From assembly GCF_036588685.1 (NCBI RefSeq), contig NC_086374.1, forward strand, positions 32,170,886 to 32,234,885: 64,000 nucleotides of DNA, given 5' to 3'. Position numbers and translations under genes: made by a program. Position 1 is the stretch's first letter. Each line of letters starts with the position of its first letter. Below the pieces are notes generated by a model, which worked only from the letters and a program-made list of their open reading frames with translations, ran no database searches and had not been told where the DNA came from. This document shows, in pieces, positions 59,802 to 64,000 of this stretch. Source of the DNA: Mytilus trossulus. Taxonomy: Eukaryota > Mollusca > Bivalvia > Mytilida > Mytilidae.

Positions 59802-62800
59802 TTATGTGTATCCACCAATCAACAAAACCGAAGTAAAGATTATTGTTAGCAGAGTTGTCAAGACTAGCAACAGCACGAAGAAGAACCAATCAATGATAGC
59901 AGACACGTCTTTCCAACAAAGCAGATCATCCTGGTCGTCATAGCCAAATGATTTATTATCGTCTCCTTTATTAGTAGACACAGAGTTTTTACAACATCCT
60001 CGCCAACAAGAAAGAGGAACACAGCAGCCTCGAATTAATTTGTAAACCCATTTCGGAACTGGAACGGCATCATCTCTGAAGTTGATCCGGATTACAATCA
60101 CGGTAGCAAAAACGCAGAAGACACCAAGAACAAGCGTCATAGCTAAATAAACAGCTGAAACAAAAAAAATATGTTATGGTTATAAGTTGAATGGTTTCCT
60201 TTTGTAAGTGTAGCAACTAAAATTATGTTAGTGTTCAGTCTTTACACGTTTCAAATATACTGCTTACATTTATTTTAACAAAGGGTCATTGGAAAAGTTT
60301 TGTTTTTAGGACCCTGTTTCATGGAGTTGACGGTTTCTTAGACTGATTAGTTTGAAAAACGTTTTAGTGTCTTCGGCTTCTCCATGACGTTGTCAGTTTA
60401 TTTTCGATCTATGAGTTTGACTCTGGTATCTCTTGACCTCTTTCTTGACTATTCTGAATATGTGTGTTGCATTATCAATTTGAAATAAAAATACAATGCT
60501 ACAATAAGCGAACGAAAAAAAAAATCAAAGTTTGATTGAAATACATTATGTAATATTAACCGATGTTTATCTTTTATATAATAGATATATCTGCCCCCAA
60601 AGACTCAGATTAAATCATACTTCGAAATTCTGGTTCTTTTTAATCTTAAACATTATTTAGCATTTCACTTACAGAGATATGATATATGTACTGCTGAAGC
60701 AGGCATACTGTCCGTCACCAATGTTAAAAGGACAGCCAAAGCCAGCAGTACAGTGATTGAAAACCCTATCTTTTCTCCTGAATCAACAGGGAGTACAAAC
60801 ACAAGGATCTGTAAAAAGGCTACAAGCAGTACTGGGAGGATCACTCCAGTGACGTAATATGGAGGTTTTCGTCGTAGTGTGATAACAAACTCTAGTACAG
60901 GATACGTTTTCACAAACCCCGATGCTTTAGTCTCTGTAAGATCTTTAGCTTTAACCTCTGACCCTGTCACAGCCCACTCGCCGTTCTCTCTGAAAGAACA
61001 GTAAGATATTGTAATTTGTTCAAAACGAAAAAAAATAATAATTAAACATCGTTTAATGTAAGGATTTTTTAGATTACGCAAATTGTGAATTGAAATTCCT
61101 CTATTTACGTTATTCATATATTTTTAATTTGTGCACATTTGAAAAATAAATTATTGTTTAAAGGACACAAGCTACAAGATATATACAAAAGACAAAATAT
61201 TACATTTTTTTGTTTTCGATTATTAACGAAAGTGAAATGGTGAAATATTATATCTCTAGATCAGAAGCCAGTATGGTTCATTTTTGTCAAAATAAGCTAA
61301 GGAACATTGATGATGAATTATTTACTTGCAAGTGAATAATTCGACCTTATTGAATCCGTATTCATGCCCATGCCCTAAACATTACCACACAATACAAAAA
61401 ATACCAAATAATTCTAGATCTCTACATTTATTCTATGCCAATAGCAGGTGTCGAAAACACTTTAAAAAAATCTTATAGACTACAAAAATTGACACCTAGC
61501 AACATAGTTTTTAAAATGACAAAACATTTATATGCGACAATAGTGAACCGCTAGCGAGGTTATAGACTTAGGGAAAGCAAATTCAAAGTACTTGAAATAA
61601 ATAAAATTTTGGTTTTCATATATACAGCCGCAGATTACCCTATTGCATTTATAGCTTTTGAAATTCAGTTAACCAACATATTATTTGTGTCATACAAAAG
61701 AATAATAGGGTCTTGAGAAATGCTTACTGTAGGTCTTCTGTTTTTATTTTTTCATAAAGTGCCTCAAGTGTCAAATCTTCCTTAGTATAAGCCCAGCTGG
61801 TCAATTCGATGCTACATGACTGTTTGTCAAAAGGATAAAAGGTTACGTCTACTTCACAATGTGTCTGGAAAATAAGGGGAAGTTCCCATTCGACAACACC
61901 CGTGTTTTCAACTTTGAACTGTAGGTATGCGTCGTTTAATATTTTCACATCTTGTTTCCTGTTTTAAGACAAAACTATTACTTAAACATTAAGATACCAA
62001 ATATGAATACGTATAATGTAATTATAAAATTAATTATAAAAAAAAACAAAAATCAATCTGTTTTTTTCAGGATAAATTAAAATCATTTGGTTTACAAAAT
62101 TAGAAAAAAAACGATCGAAAATAAGTGGAATAACAAAACTAATTGAACCAAACCTAAGAAACCTTTCGCTATTGATATTTTATAAAATGAACATTTTGCA
62201 TAATATGCTATTTTATCTGGTCTAGATATTGCAAAAGTAAAAAAAGCTCATTTGTTCAACTGGATAACTCCACCCTTATTCATTACTAAACATTTAAATG
62301 CACAAACAATAGCAAGATATTATGGGACAGTTAGATTTTGGTGGGCAAGTAAAACTTGTTACCTCTACCCTCTAAATGTGTACATACCAAAACATGCTAT
62401 CAAAACTCCGTATTGTTTGTTGTTTCTTTAATTGTGTAGTTATACACATCTTTTGTCTTTGAAGTGTTTTGTTTCTCTAACTATATTGGTAATTCCTGCT
62501 ATCCGTTTAACTCTTAGACCAAATGCATTTGTCAAATTACAAAAAAATAATATATTTTTTTATGATATTTGTTGTGCATGTAATGATTTTCTGTCATGTA
62601 TGGATTAACTTATACCCTATGTTTTGCTATTTGATGTATATGTGTATATAATTACGAATTGTCAATAAAGAGTTCCGGTTTCCATATTTCTGTGTCCAGA
62701 GCGTAGAAGTAATCGGCTGTTAATGTACCATCCACAGTCCAAGCCAATCTACTGTCGGTCCAATCCTGTCAAGATAGAAATATATTTATTGTATAATTTT

Positions 62801-63978
62801 ATATACCTCAAAAACTGATGGAGGTCTTGTGATATGACTTCAAGCTCAGTTTGTTTCGTTCACGTATTATTATTTTTTAGACATTGTATTCAAAACAGTC
62901 ATAACAATCAAGGCATAACGAACTCCCGATATAGAATGCTAAACATGACGTAGTTTAAAAAAGCATAAATTCAAATTCACAAGTAAAACACAAACTGAAA
63001 ACGCCACGGGGGAAAACGACCAAATGACAAATAACAACAAAAAACAGCGGAGAAACTTGAAGATGCGTAAAGAAATCCACACAAAAAAAACGGGAGTGGT
63101 GTCATCAATTTTGGACACCACTATTAGTTTAAAGGGGCACTAGCTACAAGACATATAAAAAATCAAAAGTAGGATTTTTTTGTTCAATCATCAATAAAAG
63201 TGAAAAGTGAAATAATAATTTGCTTTCATCAGCAAAAATGATTCAATTTTGTCAAATTAAGATAATAAACAGTGATAATGACTTATTCACTTGCAAGTGA
63301 ATGATTCGACCTTATTACATCAATATTCATGTGATCTCCAATTTAACCCCGCAGAAATTGATAGAATAACGCATGCATTGTCCGTGTACAGGTATTGAAA
63401 GGAAAAAAATGTCAACATTGAAAGTGAAACAAAGGTATATAATTTGATTAACTGATTCGATCCACACAAATACATTCTTATAACGGTAAAAACGACGATA
63501 AACATACATTTTAATCTATAATACAAAATTTAACAGTTCTATAAGAATTTAATTGCACGAGTTGCTTAATCTATTTATATCTGTGTTTATGTTTACATCG
63601 CTTATATGGTCATAGAAGGTCAACTTGATAGTTAATTAGATGTCGTCTTTGCTAAATTTCGCGCACGAAACGAAGCAACATCTTAATGATACCATGTCCT
63701 GTAAATTGTTTATTTGATATTTTTGATAGTTTGGAAAAATGTTTTACATTGTTATTAATAAAATATAAGAATTTGAGTCAAATCGGTGAACATGAATTTG
63801 GAAGCTAGTGACCTTTTAATAGCATCAATTATGTTTATTATATTGTCATGGTTGTGGAATAATTATTCAAAATAATGTTGATTTTGAAAACATGCGTTCT
63901 AAGCGCTGCAAATATATTATGTTAGTTACTTACCACTGTCAACCATCCGGTCATTGTAAGCGTCATGGATTTAGTGTC
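59802..63978 (-). CDS. Nicotinic acetylcholine receptor-like Cys-loop subunit (3' five exons; 5' end outside)
   Basis: Exons in transcription order: 63934-63978, 62656-62765, 61728-61958, 60673-60989, 59802-60154 (TAA at 59802). Phases agree at every junction and give 351 residues. The 45-bp exon (TGWLTV) and then DWTDSRLAW are the conserved ligand-binding-domain start. The Cys-loop is C-x13-C (CEVDVTFYPFDKQSC). M1 follows RRKPPYYVTG; M2 has GEKIGFSITVLLALAVLLTL with the Glu typical of cation channels; M3 is YLAMTLVLGVFCVFATVIVI; M4 is IIDWFFFVLLLVLTTLL. No vicinal Cys pair is seen before M1, so it is a non-alpha type. The M3-M4 loop is short and Cys-rich (GCCVPLSCWRGCC). About 60 N-terminal residues and the signal peptide lie beyond position 64000. 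It converges with fax-C. Confidence 0.9.
60383..60450 (+). repeat. Solo 3'-tail fragment of the Penelope-like element
   Basis: Matches the 47690-47760 tail (GTTGTCAGTTTATTTTCGAT, then TATGAGTTTGACT). Lies in the last intron of the receptor gene. Confidence 0.5.
61155..61380 (+). repeat. Intronic dispersed repeat, copy 1
   Basis: AAAGGACACAAGCTACAAG, then TTTACTTGCAAGTGAATAAT and TTGAATCCGTATTCATG. A second copy in the same orientation is at 63130-63345; a reversed fragment is at 3715-3790. Confidence 0.6.
63130..63345 (+). repeat. Intronic dispersed repeat, copy 2
   Basis: AAAGGGGCACTAGCTACAAG, then TTCACTTGCAAGTGAATGAT. Lies in the intron between receptor exons at 62656-62765 and 63934-63978. 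Confidence 0.6.
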
Positions 63979-64000
63979 CTACAAAATAATTATTCTATGC

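Noticed and set aside
60990-61117. Upstream extension of the receptor M1-M3 exon to an ATG at 61117
   Set aside because: The phase and the CTTTCAG acceptor at 60990 show that this part is intron.

Overview
This is a eukaryotic, AT-rich, intron-rich window. It looks like a marine bivalve, most likely a Mytilus-type mussel. The evidence is GT-AG (and two GC-AG) introns, non-LTR, Penelope-like and tRNA-SINE retroelements, many short palindromic DNA elements, and several high-copy repeats that I recall from mussel genomes. The species call is inference.

Three tandem plus-strand paralogues encode Failed-axon-connections (FAXC/metaxin-like GST-fold) membrane proteins: fax-A at 4542-13244, fax-B at 33688-41457 and fax-C at 48808-56667. 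I reconstructed each as six coding exons with the same intron phases and nearly identical exon lengths (exon 3 = 197 bp, exon 5 = 117 bp, exon 6 = 104 bp in all three), giving proteins of 283, 285 and 285 aa. Most of the short reading frames within these genes are intron noise or repeats.

Between fax-A and fax-B lies a zinc-finger gene. Exon 1 (16277-16469), exon 2 (24482-25765) and exon 3 (from 26292) join in phase and encode C2H2-like fingers, a SWIM finger and a CxxC pair followed by an RFQEW motif. It resembles the cysteine-rich N-terminal half of KDZ-transposase/HMGXB3-like proteins common in invertebrates. Exons 2 and 3 are enclosed by two very large arrays of the same 52-bp satellite in opposite orientation (about 20.35-24.40 kb and 26.39-31.05 kb), a roughly 10.7-kb foldback structure. 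Intron 1 also holds an 844-bp MULE-like DNA element with terminal inverted repeats, an 8-bp target duplication and a broken transposase relic.

The rest is accessory DNA. There are five non-LTR retrotransposon fragments, four of them clear and all on the minus strand. There is a decayed Penelope-like element with its GIY-YIG nuclease N-terminal to the reverse transcriptase (44.5-47.7 kb), dimeric and palindromic tRNA-derived SINEs, several MITE-like hairpins and several degenerate minisatellites.

The right end (59802-63978, minus strand) is the 3' part of a Cys-loop receptor gene of the nicotinic acetylcholine receptor type: five exons, four membrane segments and no vicinal cysteine pair. Its 5' exons lie beyond the window. 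It converges on fax-C.
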